From Rhizobium mongolense subsp. loessense (GTDB taxonomy: Bacteria > Pseudomonadota > Alphaproteobacteria > Rhizobiales > Rhizobiaceae): DNA of 64,000 bases. Below are positions 53,910 to 62,019 of this stretch, one piece after another. The translations under genes were made by a program, and so were the position numbers. The notes beneath the pieces are model-generated. The model was not told the origin of the DNA. It was given only the letters and a program-made list of their open reading frames with translations, and made no database searches. Every line of letters starts with the position of its first letter. Within the stretch, counting starts at the first letter, position 1. Where the stretch lies: contig NZ_FMTM01000004.1 of NCBI RefSeq assembly GCF_900099775.1, forward strand, positions 186,001 through 250,000. Direction: 5' to 3'.

Positions 53910-54036
53910 GGGAGCAGGCTCCGGTCAAAGGAGTGTAGTTCCGTCGAGCCACGGCGTGCGTCGGCATCGGAAAACGCAGGATTTAATCTGGCTGCATTTG
54001 TCGCCGGTTATTCTCAAAGACGCGCCGGAGAGCGTT

Positions 54037-55170
54037 TCAGACCTGCAGTCTCGTCGCTGCCGAGGCTTTGACGCTCATGCCCTTGCACTCTTCAGTGGCA
54101 ACGACATCATGACCGTTTTTGGTGCGGGTAAGTGACGAATGGTTGTTAAGCGGTTCAGGCCAGTTTCCCGCCTGCGCAATCAGGTTCGTGGGTCGGGCGC
54201 AGGCAGCTTCGAGGCGGTGATGATGCTTAAGGCAGCGCCGCACGCCCTCTTCGATACCGATCTTCGGCGTCAGTCCGAACGACTTTTGAAGCGCAACGTC
54301 GCCGCAGCGGAAGAATACTCCCTCTGGACGGCTTGCCGTTCCTCGCACCTGCGGTGTCCAGCCGAGCTCGCGGCTGACAAGCTCGGCAAGCGCAATGAAA
54401 GAGGTTGCCTTGCCCGTCGAGAGGTTGAGGCTTGCGCCTGATGCCAGCACGTCCATCGTTTTCCAGATGAAATCGACGCAATCGGAAATGTGGATGAAGT
54501 CGCGGCATTGGTGTCCGCTCCCCCAGACAGAGACTTCCGGCGCGCCGCGCTCCTTGATAAGCCTGCTGCAGATGGCCGGGAGGGGATAGGCGAGGTCCTG
54601 GTCCTCGCCATAGCCGCTGAATGGCCGGTAGGCAACGGCCCGGCCGCCATAGCGCTCGACATAGAGCTTCATCAAGTACTCGCCGGTAAGCTTGGTCCAG
54701 CCGTAGCTGAGGTCGGGCACACCGAGCGGGCGCTCGAAAGAGATCATGTCTTCGCAGAGCCTCGTCTGCATCGCCTCAGTCTGCAACGCCACGGGATAGG
54801 CCGCACTGGAGCTGAAATAGACGACGGTTCCGGGGCGGCATTCGCCTGCCCACCGCCAGAGCGCTGCGTCGACGGCGAGATCTTCGGCAACGAGCAGCGT
54901 CTGGTTCTCGAGCGTCATGCGCCCGCCGACGAGCGCGGCGAGGTGAAACACATAGTCGAAATGCTCGTGGGCGCTTTCGAAAAATGCCCGGCAATCCTGC
55001 TCGTTCAAGGTGAACTGACGATGCAAGCGCTGCCTTGAAACCGGTGGCCTTGCGCCCGTTCCCGGTTTCATCAAATCGACGCAGACCACATCGAAGCCCT
55101 CGGCCAAAAGCCGGTCACAGAGATGCCGGCCGACAAAGCCGCATCCGCCAGTCACGAGTGCACGCGTCAT
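54037..55170 (-). CDS. NAD-dependent epimerase/dehydratase family protein
   Basis: A 377-residue extended SDR enzyme. The NAD motif is VTGGCGFVGRHLCDRLL (residues 5-21), and the catalytic Tyr/Lys pair is in LSYGWTKLTGEYL (near residue 158) with Ser in YFSSSAAYP. A DFIHISDCVDFIWK motif near residue 228 is typical of nucleotide-sugar epimerases. The last ~40 residues (after KHHHRLEAA) are polar and not family-like. ATG at 55170 follows a GGGGGG stretch and lies eight bases after the glycosyltransferase stop, so the two genes form a unit, probably for a surface sugar. The nucleotide sugar is unknown. Confidence 0.88.
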   Translation of the reverse strand: MTRALVTGGCGFVGRHLCDRLLAEGFDVVCVDLMKPGTGARPPVSRQRLHRQFTLNEQDCRAFFESAHEHFDYVFHLAALVGGRMTLENQTLLVAEDLAVDAALWRWAGECRPGTVVYFSSSAAYPVALQTEAMQTRLCEDMISFERPLGVPDLSYGWTKLTGEYLMKLYVERYGGRAVAYRPFSGYGEDQDLAYPLPAICSRLIKERGAPEVSVWGSGHQCRDFIHISDCVDFIWKTMDVLASGASLNLSTGKATSFIALAELVSRELGWTPQVRGTASRPEGVFFRCGDVALQKSFGLTPKIGIEEGVRRCLKHHHRLEAACARPTNLIAQAGNWPEPLNNHSSLTRTKNGHDVVATEECKGMSVKASAATRLQV

Positions 55171-55178
55171 GATCCCCC

Positions 55179-56390
55179 CTAAGCAGCGAGAAATGCAGTC
55201 TCCCCCGTATAGATCGCGATCATCCGGCGTTCCCATTCCGGGCGGCTGGGCGCAATCTTCTTGCCAAAGGCGCGGGCGCCTTCGGCGAGCTTTTGCACAA
55301 GGCTGTCGCTCTTGACCTTCAGCAGCGCTTCGGCGAGTGAGGCGGCATCGCCGCTCTTGAACACCAGCCCTGCGCCGTTTTGCTCAACCTCGTCAGCAAT
55401 GAGGGCGTTGCTGCTTATGATTACCGGGATTCCGCTCATGATCGCCTCTGCGGCCACCAGCCCGTAAGGCTCCGGCATCCTAGACGGCATCACGAATATC
55501 CGTGCCTGGTCGGCAAGCTCGGACACGCTCGCATCATCGAGCCAGCCGGGGACCCAGCAATGGGGAAGCGTCACCCGCATTTCTTCGAGAAGCGGCCCGC
55601 GGCCGATCAGCGTTGCTGCCTGACCGGTCATGCGCAGCGCTTCGCAAAGCGTACGCACGCCCTTTTCCCAGGTCATGCGGCCGAGGAACATGATGCGTTC
55701 GCGCCGCCAAGGTTCCGTCGGCCGCCACGTGAAAGGCTCGGTGGGTGTGCGCAAAGTCTGGAAGTTCCTGATTGGCCCGGGGGTCAAATAGGCTTCCATT
55801 TTCTCATGCGCGAGGATCACCTCGATGCGCTCCCAGAAGGCGTCGCCCACGCCAATCTGCCCCAGCATGCGCCGGAAGCGCCAGAGCTTGTGCAGATAGT
55901 TGCGCTTATCGCAGTTGGTTGCCAGGCACTCGAATGACATCGGTTTGACCGGGCAGATTTCGCCGCTCTTGTAATTGAGCCGGCCACCATTCGGGCAGTT
56001 CAGGAAAAAGTCGTGGGCTGTTACAATGACGCGGGCCCGGTTCTCGGCCAATGCATGGAAAATCGAAGGCGACAGGATCTGGTTCCAGCCGTGCACATGA
56101 ACCACGGTCTCTTCGCAGGATTGCCCCAACAGCATCGCTAGCGCCTCGTATGCCCGCTTATTGAAGTGACGGTCGAAGACATTGGCAATGACAGGCCCGT
56201 CTCGAAGCGGCTTCTCGCCAAGCGCGATCGTGGGTACGCGTAGGCCGCACTCTTCCAGGCCGGTCCCGTCGTCGCCGACCAAGAAAGTGCAATCCACGGC
56301 GGCCCGTACACAAGCCTGCAGACACTGGATCGCGACTTTCGTGGCTCCACCTCGGACAACGGAAACGTCGTTCACAACAACAAGGCGCAT
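55179..56390 (-). CDS. Family GT4 glycosyltransferase
   Basis: A 403-residue retaining glycosyltransferase with two Rossmann domains. It starts MRLVVVNDVSVVRGGATKVA. The acceptor domain includes HDFFLNCPNGGRLNYKSGEICP, with several Cys residues that may bind metal. The C-terminal donor domain has IMFLGRMTWEKGVRTLCEAL and the EPYGLVAAEAIMSG nucleotide-sugar motif (E-x7-E). Start ATG 56390 is set by similarity; the frame is open further upstream without a ribosome binding site. It is followed by the epimerase gene and likely adds a sugar to a surface polysaccharide or lipid. Confidence 0.88.
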   Translation of the reverse strand: MRLVVVNDVSVVRGGATKVAIQCLQACVRAAVDCTFLVGDDGTGLEECGLRVPTIALGEKPLRDGPVIANVFDRHFNKRAYEALAMLLGQSCEETVVHVHGWNQILSPSIFHALAENRARVIVTAHDFFLNCPNGGRLNYKSGEICPVKPMSFECLATNCDKRNYLHKLWRFRRMLGQIGVGDAFWERIEVILAHEKMEAYLTPGPIRNFQTLRTPTEPFTWRPTEPWRRERIMFLGRMTWEKGVRTLCEALRMTGQAATLIGRGPLLEEMRVTLPHCWVPGWLDDASVSELADQARIFVMPSRMPEPYGLVAAEAIMSGIPVIISSNALIADEVEQNGAGLVFKSGDAASLAEALLKVKSDSLVQKLAEGARAFGKKIAPSRPEWERRMIAIYTGETAFLAA

Positions 56391-56791
56391 GGTCGAACCC
56401 CAAATTACGCAAGGGCCAAGCGGGGACCAGTATCGGCAGGTAAACACAAAATCCCCGCTTTCAATGAGGCGATTTATCACGTCCGATTGCAATTCATCCA
56501 ATGGTATTAGTCCGGAGAAAGCGAGGCGGAATTGCTATTTAAAAACAATCTGCTGGTGCGCGACCAATAAGTTATTAACCTCCTGTCGGACGTTTTCTTC
56601 AACCCGCCGACCGGAATTGCTGGCGGCCGGCGGTGGACAAAAGCAACGTTTCGTAGACTGCAGGCTGACCGACATGACACGCAAGTTGTGACTGCGCGCC
56701 GCATCCGGCGCGTCACAGTGTGAAGTGACTTCGAGCCCTGTCGGATGTACGCTATTTGATAGCGCGCAATTGCGAGAGCAAAGGGTGCAAG
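56391..56791. other. Intergenic region between divergent glycosyltransferase and receiver genes
   Basis: About 400 bases containing the two divergent promoter regions. It is more AT-rich around 56480-56590. GCGCCGCATCCGGCGC near 56695-56712 can form a short stem. No gene is recognisable on either strand. Confidence 0.45.
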
Positions 56792-57178
56792 ATGACCATT
56801 GGAACTGTTCTGCTTCTTGAGGACGAGCCGATCATCGCTCTCGACGTCGAGAAGCTTCTGCAGGAAAACGGCGCCGACAAGGTAGTCACCCTGTCGACCT
56901 GCGCCGAGGCTGTCGGGTGGCTGGATGTCAACACCCCGAATATCGCGATCGTCGATCCGCGCCTCAGCGATGGAGTCTGCTCGTTTGCCGTGAAGACCCT
57001 TGCAGAGCGCAGTGTCCCCTTCATTCTCTATTCTGGCGAACCAGATGCGGCAATCGAGAGCGAACCCGCCTTCTCGGCAGGCCAGCTGCTTTATAAGCCA
57101 TGTGAGCCCGACAGACTGATCGCCGCTCTCTCGCGGGCTGCTATGAGGTCGTTTGAACACTCCGCCCGCAAGCGTTAA
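56792..57178 (+). CDS. Single-domain response regulator (receiver) protein
   Basis: A 128-residue CheY-like receiver domain without an output domain. The acidic pair is in VLLLEDEPIIALDVEKLL, the phosphoacceptor Asp in IAIVDPRLSDG (near residue 53), the switch Ser/Thr region is FILYSGEPD and the conserved Lys is in LLYKPCEPDRL. ATG at 56792 follows AAGGG. Such stand-alone receivers are frequent in rhizobia and are often partnered with HWE-type histidine kinases; no kinase is adjacent. The next ~1 kb holds no protein gene. Confidence 0.9.
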   Translation: MTIGTVLLLEDEPIIALDVEKLLQENGADKVVTLSTCAEAVGWLDVNTPNIAIVDPRLSDGVCSFAVKTLAERSVPFILYSGEPDAAIESEPAFSAGQLLYKPCEPDRLIAALSRAAMRSFEHSARKR

Positions 57179-57352
57179 CCCACTCTGTTGAGACACCAAC
57201 CGGACCACCGGTTTATGATGACGCGGCTAGCCGAACCCAAGTACAACCACCGTGCTTTGCGATGAGTTGGGACCTTAGTCCAAGTTGACGGCAAGCCCCT
57301 CCAAGCTAAACTAGGCTTACTCGTCCACTCTGCGGCGATTTCGCATTTCTCA
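57179..57352 (+). other. Receiver gene 3' region or unannotated small transcript
   Basis: Non-coding stretch of about 175 bases ending at a canonical terminator. It contains ACCGGACCACCGGT, a short inverted repeat, close to its start. No reading frame resembles a protein. It may be a long 3' untranslated region or hold a small RNA; the sequence does not decide. Confidence 0.35.
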
Positions 57353-57380
57353 ATGCCCCGCCGCTTGCGGGGCATTTTTC
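57353..57380 (+). terminator. Rho-independent terminator
   Basis: ATGCCCCGC at 57353-57361 pairs with GCGGGGCAT at 57367-57375 around a CGCTT loop, followed by TTTTT. This is a canonical plus-strand terminator. It lies about 175 bases beyond the receiver gene stop and could end that transcript or a separate small RNA from the intervening stretch. Confidence 0.85.
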
Positions 57381-57546
57381 TACGCGGTCGCACTGGAGTT
57401 TGCCGCAGGTGGCTGGAATACCTTGTTTCCGGGATCGGCATAGCGCGGCTGTATGGCATCCTTCGCCTTGGACGGATACCGGACTGACTGCGCACCGGCA
57501 CCGCTCAAGCTACCTACGTGCCGTAGATTTACCTGCTGCGGCGCGA

Positions 57547-57603
57547 GATGCGACGGGGCTCGCCCCGACCCCCAGACCCTCAGGGGCGAGCCCTTGTCGC
57601 ATC
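57547..57603. repeat. Long imperfect inverted repeat
   Basis: GATGCGAC (57547-57554) pairs with GTCGCATC (57596-57603), and GGGCTCGCCCC (57556-57566) pairs with GGGGCGAGCCC (57583-57593), leaving a 16-base loop. The stem is about 19 bp with a small bulge. It is not followed by a T-run in either direction. It resembles the dispersed palindromic intergenic elements (RIME type) of Rhizobiaceae, but I cannot confirm other copies within this window. Confidence 0.7.
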
Positions 57604-57795
57604 GCACGAACTGGGTGTCCGCCCAACGGAGTGGCAAGAGGGACAACTGCTCGCTTGAACGGACCTGTCCCGCTTGCGAAAACACCATTCGTCACTCGGC
57701 CGACCCGCTCGCGCAAATTCCTCGCGGGGGTAAAACGACTACCTCAAAGCGTCGATTGGCTTGCTGGAGGCTGGCCGGTAATAAGCTGCTGTCGC

Positions 57796-57900
57796 AAAAG
57801 AATGGGCCGCTGGTAGTTGCGGCCCATGAGATGTGAAGGTGTGAACCTCCAGAGGGGAACAGCTGGCGGCACCGGGAGGAACGGGTACACGCGGCAGCTG
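57796..57900 (-). ncRNA. Candidate small RNA with C-rich (anti-Shine-Dalgarno-like) loops
   Basis: On the minus strand a -10-like CTATAT (57906-57911) and a -35-like TTGCTA (57928-57933) are 16 bases apart. About 105 bases downstream the transcript would end in a 9-bp stem (57802-57810 with 57819-57827, loop of 8) followed by TTCTTTTG. The proposed RNA has a 5' stem with AACAGCTG and CAGCTGTT arms enclosing CGTTCCTCCCGG, and a second CCCCTCTGGAGG element. Unpaired CCTCC sequences are a hallmark of the alphaproteobacterial alpha-r14 sRNA family, which acts on ribosome binding sites. Membership in that family is a guess. Confidence 0.45.
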
Positions 57901-57927
57901 TTTCTATATAGGGTCAAGACAGGCATT

Positions 57928-58233
57928 TAGCAACCCGGGATTGCTTAGCCGGAAACTTCGGGATAGGCCCTGTTCTTCCGGCTCTTCATTGAAGACCTGC
58001 TCAAGCCGCTCAAAGTACGCAGCACGGTGGGGCTAACGGGATGCGGGACCCGGGCGATCTTGCTCACTTGCAGCGGAGGAATGCCGTCAGGGCAAGCATC
58101 ACCCGGGAAGATTTGGCGGACTGCTGCGCTCGAACGCCTCAGAAACCAGATTGAAGCCACGACCCGGTATGTGATTGATGCTGTAGCCGGGCGGGGAGAA
58201 CAATGTGCCTCGGTTCTGCTTCCCGTCTGAAAT
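57928..58233. other. Gene-free region next to the cupin gene
   Basis: About 300 bases between the candidate sRNA promoter and the cupin stop. Frames on both strands are short and unlike known proteins. It may contain remnants of a lost gene, as composition remains coding-like, but nothing can be named. Confidence 0.4.
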
Positions 58234-58635
58234 CTACTTGACCGGTACGACGAGTGGCGTCCCTTTCTTGACGATATATGTGGCGAGTTCCGAGGCCTTG
58301 CCGCTGCCGACATTTTTCGCCGTGTGGGCCACTCCGGCGGGAATGAACAAAGTTTCGCCGGCCTTGAGCGTGACGGGTGTCCTATCCCCGAGCTGGTATT
58401 CCAGCGAGCCTTCCAGGACAAAGGCGATCTCTTCGCCGGGATGAGAATGCTTGGCGGCAACTGCGCCAGGTTCGAAGTCGACGCGCACCTGAACAAGTTC
58501 GCGTCCGGGCACGTCGAGATCGTGCTGCAGAAGATCGGTGCGCTGAATTCCCAGTTGTTGAGCCTGCGCCATGTGCGGCGTCATTCCGCTCCCGGCGATC
58601 AGCAGGGCAGCTGCTAGGAGTTTGATCGTTTTCAT
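58234..58635 (-). CDS. Exported cupin-domain protein
   Basis: A 133-residue protein. An N-terminal signal peptide (LLAAALLIAGSGMTPHMAQA) of about 25 residues is followed by a single cupin barrel. Motif 1 is AAKHSHPGEEIAFVLEG (two His and Glu as metal ligands) and motif 2 is FIPAGVAHTAKNVG (third His). It should act in the periplasm; such small cupins are often annotated as putative dioxygenases or sugar-binding proteins, without known reaction. It lies upstream of, and on the same strand as, no close partner; 320 bases separate it from the tautomerase group. Confidence 0.88.
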   Translation of the reverse strand: MKTIKLLAAALLIAGSGMTPHMAQAQQLGIQRTDLLQHDLDVPGRELVQVRVDFEPGAVAAKHSHPGEEIAFVLEGSLEYQLGDRTPVTLKAGETLFIPAGVAHTAKNVGSGKASELATYIVKKGTPLVVPVK

Positions 58636-58954
58636 ATGGTCATCCTTTCGTGCTGAGACCGAGCCGTCACCTTCCAGGACGGTACTGCCAATTTAAGCGA
58701 GAGCATGTATCGTCGATGTGTCCGCGGGGCTGCGGGTTTGTAACGCCATGTAGAGGAACAAGGGGCTTTCATGTCGAGGGACGGCAGCGCCATTCTTCAT
58801 GAGGCAACGGCTCGCCGCCTGCTCCCGGACCATGTATTCGGCGTACACAGGTAGCCAGTCCTGGTGGCCGAGCTCGACGAACGCAGCGATCTCAATCGTG
58901 TCGTGCGTTCCTGGGCGAATCCGACCCTCACGTGCGAAGCTCCCTGCCGGCGGC
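58636..58954. other. Intergenic region upstream of the cupin gene
   Basis: About 320 bases between the cupin start and the tautomerase stop. The first part presumably holds the cupin promoter. No recognisable coding sequence, repeat or terminator was seen. Confidence 0.4.
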
Positions 58955-59194
58955 TCAGGATTTTGCTGCCGCGGCCCGCATGCCGCGATACTCTACGGTC
59001 GGAAGGCCACCCCAGCCCCAATTGTCGAGATCGACCTCCTCGATCACCACGTAGGTCGACTCAAGGGGTTTGTTCAGCACGTTGAGCAGCACTTCGCTGA
59101 CGCCCTTGATAATGGCGGCCTTTTCCTCGGCGGTGACCGAATTGCGGTCAGGAGTGGTCCCCTCGCGGGTAACCTGTACGGTGACGATAGGCAT
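58955..59194 (-). CDS. 4-oxalocrotonate tautomerase family protein
   Basis: A 79-residue protein with the N-terminal Pro (MPIVTVQVTREGT) that serves as catalytic base after Met removal. The remainder matches the family pattern (EEKAAIIKGVSEVLLNVL; TYVVIEEVDLDNWGWGG), including the usual ...W/N positions. It lies 21 bases downstream of the SDR gene on the same strand and is probably co-transcribed. Family members tautomerise 2-hydroxymuconate-type acids or dehalogenate small acids; the present substrate is not known. Confidence 0.9.
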   Translation of the reverse strand: MPIVTVQVTREGTTPDRNSVTAEEKAAIIKGVSEVLLNVLNKPLESTYVVIEEVDLDNWGWGGLPTVEYRGMRAAAAKS

Positions 59195-59215
59195 TGTGGT
59201 CTTCCTTCGAGAAGG

Positions 59216-59929
59216 TTACCAGCGACCGGCGTTCTGGCCGCCATCGACGTGGAGGATCTCGCCGGTCACGAAACCAGCGGTTTCGAGGTAAAGGACGGCA
59301 TCGACGATGTCGCGGATTTCACCCATTCGGCCAACTGGATGCAATTCGGCGAGCGCCGAGTGCGTCTCCACCGGATGCATCGGCGTCTTGATCACGCCTG
59401 GAGACACCGCGTTGACGCGAACGCCGCTCTTCGAGAACTCCATCGCCAGAGACCGGGTCACGGCGTTCAGGCCGCCCTTGGTCAAGGAGGCGAGCGCCGA
59501 GGGCATCCCGACCATTGGCTGATCGGCAAGGCTCGTCGTGATGCTGACGATATGGCCCGAACCCTGTTTCAGCATCTCGGCGGCTGCGCGCTGGGTAATG
59601 TGAAAGAAGCCGGCCACATTGACCCCGAGGTTGAGGTCATAGTCTTCCTGGGTCATTTCGATGAAGGGCTTGGCGAGGAAGACGCCGGCATTGTTGACCA
59701 GTGAATCGATGCGGCCAAAGCGCTCAATCCCTTCGCGCACGATCCGTTCTGCAGTCGCCGGCTGACTGATGTCGCCGGGCACGGCGTGAACATCCGGGTC
59801 TGGGCTGGGCTTGATCGAGCGGGAAGTGGCGATGACACGGAAGTTCCGGTCGCGGTAGGCGCGAACCAATTCAGCGCCGATACCTTGTGAAGCGCCGGTG
59901 ATGATGACGACATTTCGGTCAGTATTCAT
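59216..59929 (-). CDS. SDR family protein lacking the canonical catalytic tyrosine
   Basis: A 237-residue short-chain dehydrogenase/reductase. The NAD(P) motif VIITGASQGIGAELVRAY (residues 8-25), NNAG in SLVNNAGVFLAKPF and the C-terminal TGEILHVDGGQNAGRW are normal. At the active site, where YxxxK is expected, the sequence is LADQPMVGMPSALASLTKGG: the Lys is kept but Ala stands in the Tyr position. The protein may be a divergent subgroup with another acid or may not be a classical oxidoreductase. It precedes the tautomerase gene, and a LysR gene is encoded upstream on the same strand. Confidence 0.85.
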   Translation of the reverse strand: MNTDRNVVIITGASQGIGAELVRAYRDRNFRVIATSRSIKPSPDPDVHAVPGDISQPATAERIVREGIERFGRIDSLVNNAGVFLAKPFIEMTQEDYDLNLGVNVAGFFHITQRAAAEMLKQGSGHIVSITTSLADQPMVGMPSALASLTKGGLNAVTRSLAMEFSKSGVRVNAVSPGVIKTPMHPVETHSALAELHPVGRMGEIRDIVDAVLYLETAGFVTGEILHVDGGQNAGRW

Positions 59930-60073
59930 GGACCTGGATCCTTTTTGATTGCAGCTGGCGCTTTATCTGCGCCCAGCCCTTCGCCCTCGGCGTTGGTGCA
60001 ATTGATTTAGATCCATCCGGACAACGGGAGAATTGCCGGCGTTTGGGTGACACTCGTTCGGAAATCGGCATAA

Positions 60074-61006
60074 TCACCCGAGCGTATTTGCCTGCGCTGC
60101 CAAGCGTGCAAATTCCGAGCGCAGACGCGGCGTCGCGAAATCGACAAAGGCGCGGACCTTCGGCACGGACATGCGGCCCTGTGGTGCGAGGAGATGAACC
60201 GGCAGCGGTGGGTGTTCGGCATCTGCGAGCACGATCGTCAGCCGACCGTCCCTGACATAGTCCGCGACATGATACGAATAGAGCCTGGTCAAACCGCGCC
60301 CCGCAGCGGCCGAAGCGGCCGCAGCCCGCACGCTGTTGACGACGCACCTCGGTGTGAAATGGACTGTTCGGGGAATGGATGAGCCTTGTGCCGGTGTGAA
60401 GTTCCACGAGTCGAGACCGAAATTCGTAAACGCGACGATTTGGTGCTTCGTGAGATCTGCGAGTTCTTCGACGCGGGGATGAGTGGCAAGATAGCTGGGA
60501 GATGCAACGACTACGCGCCGCACATCGCCGCCGATCCGGGTGGAGATGTGCGATGAATCGGCGAGATGGCCGATGCGCAAGGCAATGTCGACACCTTCGT
60601 CCACCAGATTGACGAACCGGTCCAGCAGGAGAAGCCGCACTGACACGGCCGGGTGTAGGTCAAGGAAATCGTCCAGAATGGGACGCACGACTTCTTCCCC
60701 GACGATTGGCGGCGCCGAAATCGTCAGCATCCCACGAGGGGCGGAACGCTCACCGCCGGCGAGTATGTCAGCCTCCTCGAGATCGACGAGGACCCGCCGG
60801 CAGGCTGCGGCGTAACGCTGACCCGCGTCGCTCAGCTTGAGGGTGCGGGTCGTTCGATGCAGCAGTTCAACGCCGACATGGGCTTCCAGGAAGCTCAGCG
60901 CCCGGCTGACCGCAGTCGGCGATCGCTTTAGCCGCCGGGCGGCACCTGCCAGGCTGCCTTCGTCGATTGCGGTGACGAACACTTTCATTGCATCGATACG
61001 ATCCAT
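60074..61006 (-). CDS. LysR family transcriptional regulator
   Basis: A 310-residue regulator. The N-terminal helix-turn-helix is DAMKVFVTAIDEGSLAGAAR with RRLKRSPTAVSRALSFLEAH, and the effector domain starts GMLTISAPPIVGEEVVRPIL near residue 92. The subgroup resembles regulators paired with SDR or quinone reductase genes. ATG at 61006 (MDRIDAMK) is chosen by similarity; the frame opens 51 bases further upstream. Its stop is about 145 bases from the SDR start on the same strand, so it may regulate the SDR-tautomerase pair. Confidence 0.9.
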   Translation of the reverse strand: MDRIDAMKVFVTAIDEGSLAGAARRLKRSPTAVSRALSFLEAHVGVELLHRTTRTLKLSDAGQRYAAACRRVLVDLEEADILAGGERSAPRGMLTISAPPIVGEEVVRPILDDFLDLHPAVSVRLLLLDRFVNLVDEGVDIALRIGHLADSSHISTRIGGDVRRVVVASPSYLATHPRVEELADLTKHQIVAFTNFGLDSWNFTPAQGSSIPRTVHFTPRCVVNSVRAAAASAAAGRGLTRLYSYHVADYVRDGRLTIVLADAEHPPLPVHLLAPQGRMSVPKVRAFVDFATPRLRSEFARLAAQANTLG

Positions 61007-61137
61007 TTTTGTTCTGCCGATCTTCGGGATAGTGAAGGCCAATCGGCAAGTGTTCACCCGGAAATAGCAGGAAGTAAACAGCCGACGTCACCGGGACAGG
61101 TTGAAGAAACCCACTTCCGACCAGAAGTCCTCGAATG

Positions 61138-61296
61138 GTGCCGCTCTACAAGCGGCGAAAGGAGACAGTCAAAAGCACCTTCGCCGATGCCAATCAGCTT
61201 CGTTGGAACCCCTATGCCCGCTTTCGAAGTTGCATCCGGGTCCGATGCCAGTGCCTCATGGCCGCGCCGCCCAAGACCGCAGGGGCAATCCGCCAA
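61138..61296 (+). mobile_element. IS1182-type transposase C-terminal remnant
   Basis: The plus strand encodes PLYKRRKETVKSTFADANQL followed by RWNPYARFRSCIRVRCQCLM and AAPPKTAGAIR. This matches the conserved end of IS1182-family DDE transposases (the YKRRKETVERSFADAKQLHG region with the catalytic Glu). Only about 53 residues survive, with substitutions at normally conserved positions and stops nearby. Neither terminal inverted repeats nor the upstream two thirds of the gene are seen. It is an inactive relic. Confidence 0.7.
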
Positions 61297-61320
61297 TGCC
61301 CCCAACCAAGCCCCGTATGA

Positions 61321-61657
61321 GGAGACGCGCCCGTCTGCACCCATTCACCACCGAAATCTAAACGCATGCCAAAGGATCAATACAAAACCCCGCCAGATCT
61401 TGACCGTGTTTTAGAGGTTGAGCCGGCCAAACGCCGAGTTTTTTCTTACCGCTGCACAAGTATAAACGACGTGGCGTCCGCACCTCGCGCCGCAGGAACT
61501 TCTCCATTCCCGAAGTGCTGGAGCTGCGCTCTTTCTGCACACCAATCTTTGAGGACCGGCTCGGCCAACCAAGCTTTGGAGTTTTGTCGCAAACTTTGGG
61601 TGGCCAGGGCGCTCGCGGGCGAATGCCTCCCTCACATCTACGATGTGGTCCCGCCGA
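61321..61657. other. Degenerate stretch after the transposase remnant
   Basis: About 340 bases without a credible gene. Short frames on both strands have no recognisable similarity. It may include the tail of the old insertion element. No inverted terminal repeat was identified. Confidence 0.35.
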
Positions 61658-61987
61658 TTAATCGCACTTGTCTTGCTCAGCCTTCGCAGCAGCGGTTTTA
61701 TCGCCATGTTGCTGCGCCACCACGTCCTGTTCAGATGTCGCAAGATTTGGGCTCTTAGCCAACGGCAATGTTCCACCCTCTTTCTGAGGTGCATTGGCGC
61801 CAGCCTTGTTCATTTGCGCTTGCGTGGTTTCACTGCCTTCCATCGGAGCATGAGTACCATCTTTGGCGATGCCGCTACGGTCCTCCGTCTTTGTGGACCC
61901 GGTAATGTCCACGCAGTCGGCAAAGCTCGGTTGGGATGTCAAAGCTGCCATGCCAATGGCAACCAGAGCCAACGACGTGAGTTTCAT
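61658..61987 (-). CDS. Small exported hypothetical protein
   Basis: A 109-residue protein with a clear signal peptide (MKLTSLALVAIGMAALTSQP, cleavage near SFADCVD). The mature part is hydrophilic and low in aromatic residues (STKTEDRSGIAKDGTHAPME; KEGGTLPLAKSPNLATSEQD), and ends in QDKCD. Two Cys, one just after the signal and one near the C-terminus, could form a disulfide. AGGAG precedes the ATG at 61987. I recall similar short secreted proteins in rhizobia but know no function. It has no close operon partner. Confidence 0.75.
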   Translation of the reverse strand: MKLTSLALVAIGMAALTSQPSFADCVDITGSTKTEDRSGIAKDGTHAPMEGSETTQAQMNKAGANAPQKEGGTLPLAKSPNLATSEQDVVAQQHGDKTAAAKAEQDKCD

Positions 61988-62019
61988 GACGCTTCTCCTA
62001 TTGTTGTTATTGATTAATC

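Noticed and set aside
56507..57208. 233-residue minus-strand open frame
   Set aside because: Antisense to the receiver-domain gene and its upstream region; no similarity or ribosome binding site.
57380..57688. 103-residue minus-strand frame in the palindrome region
   Set aside because: It reads through the inverted repeat and has the composition of spurious frames often annotated in rhizobial intergenic DNA; no ribosome binding site.
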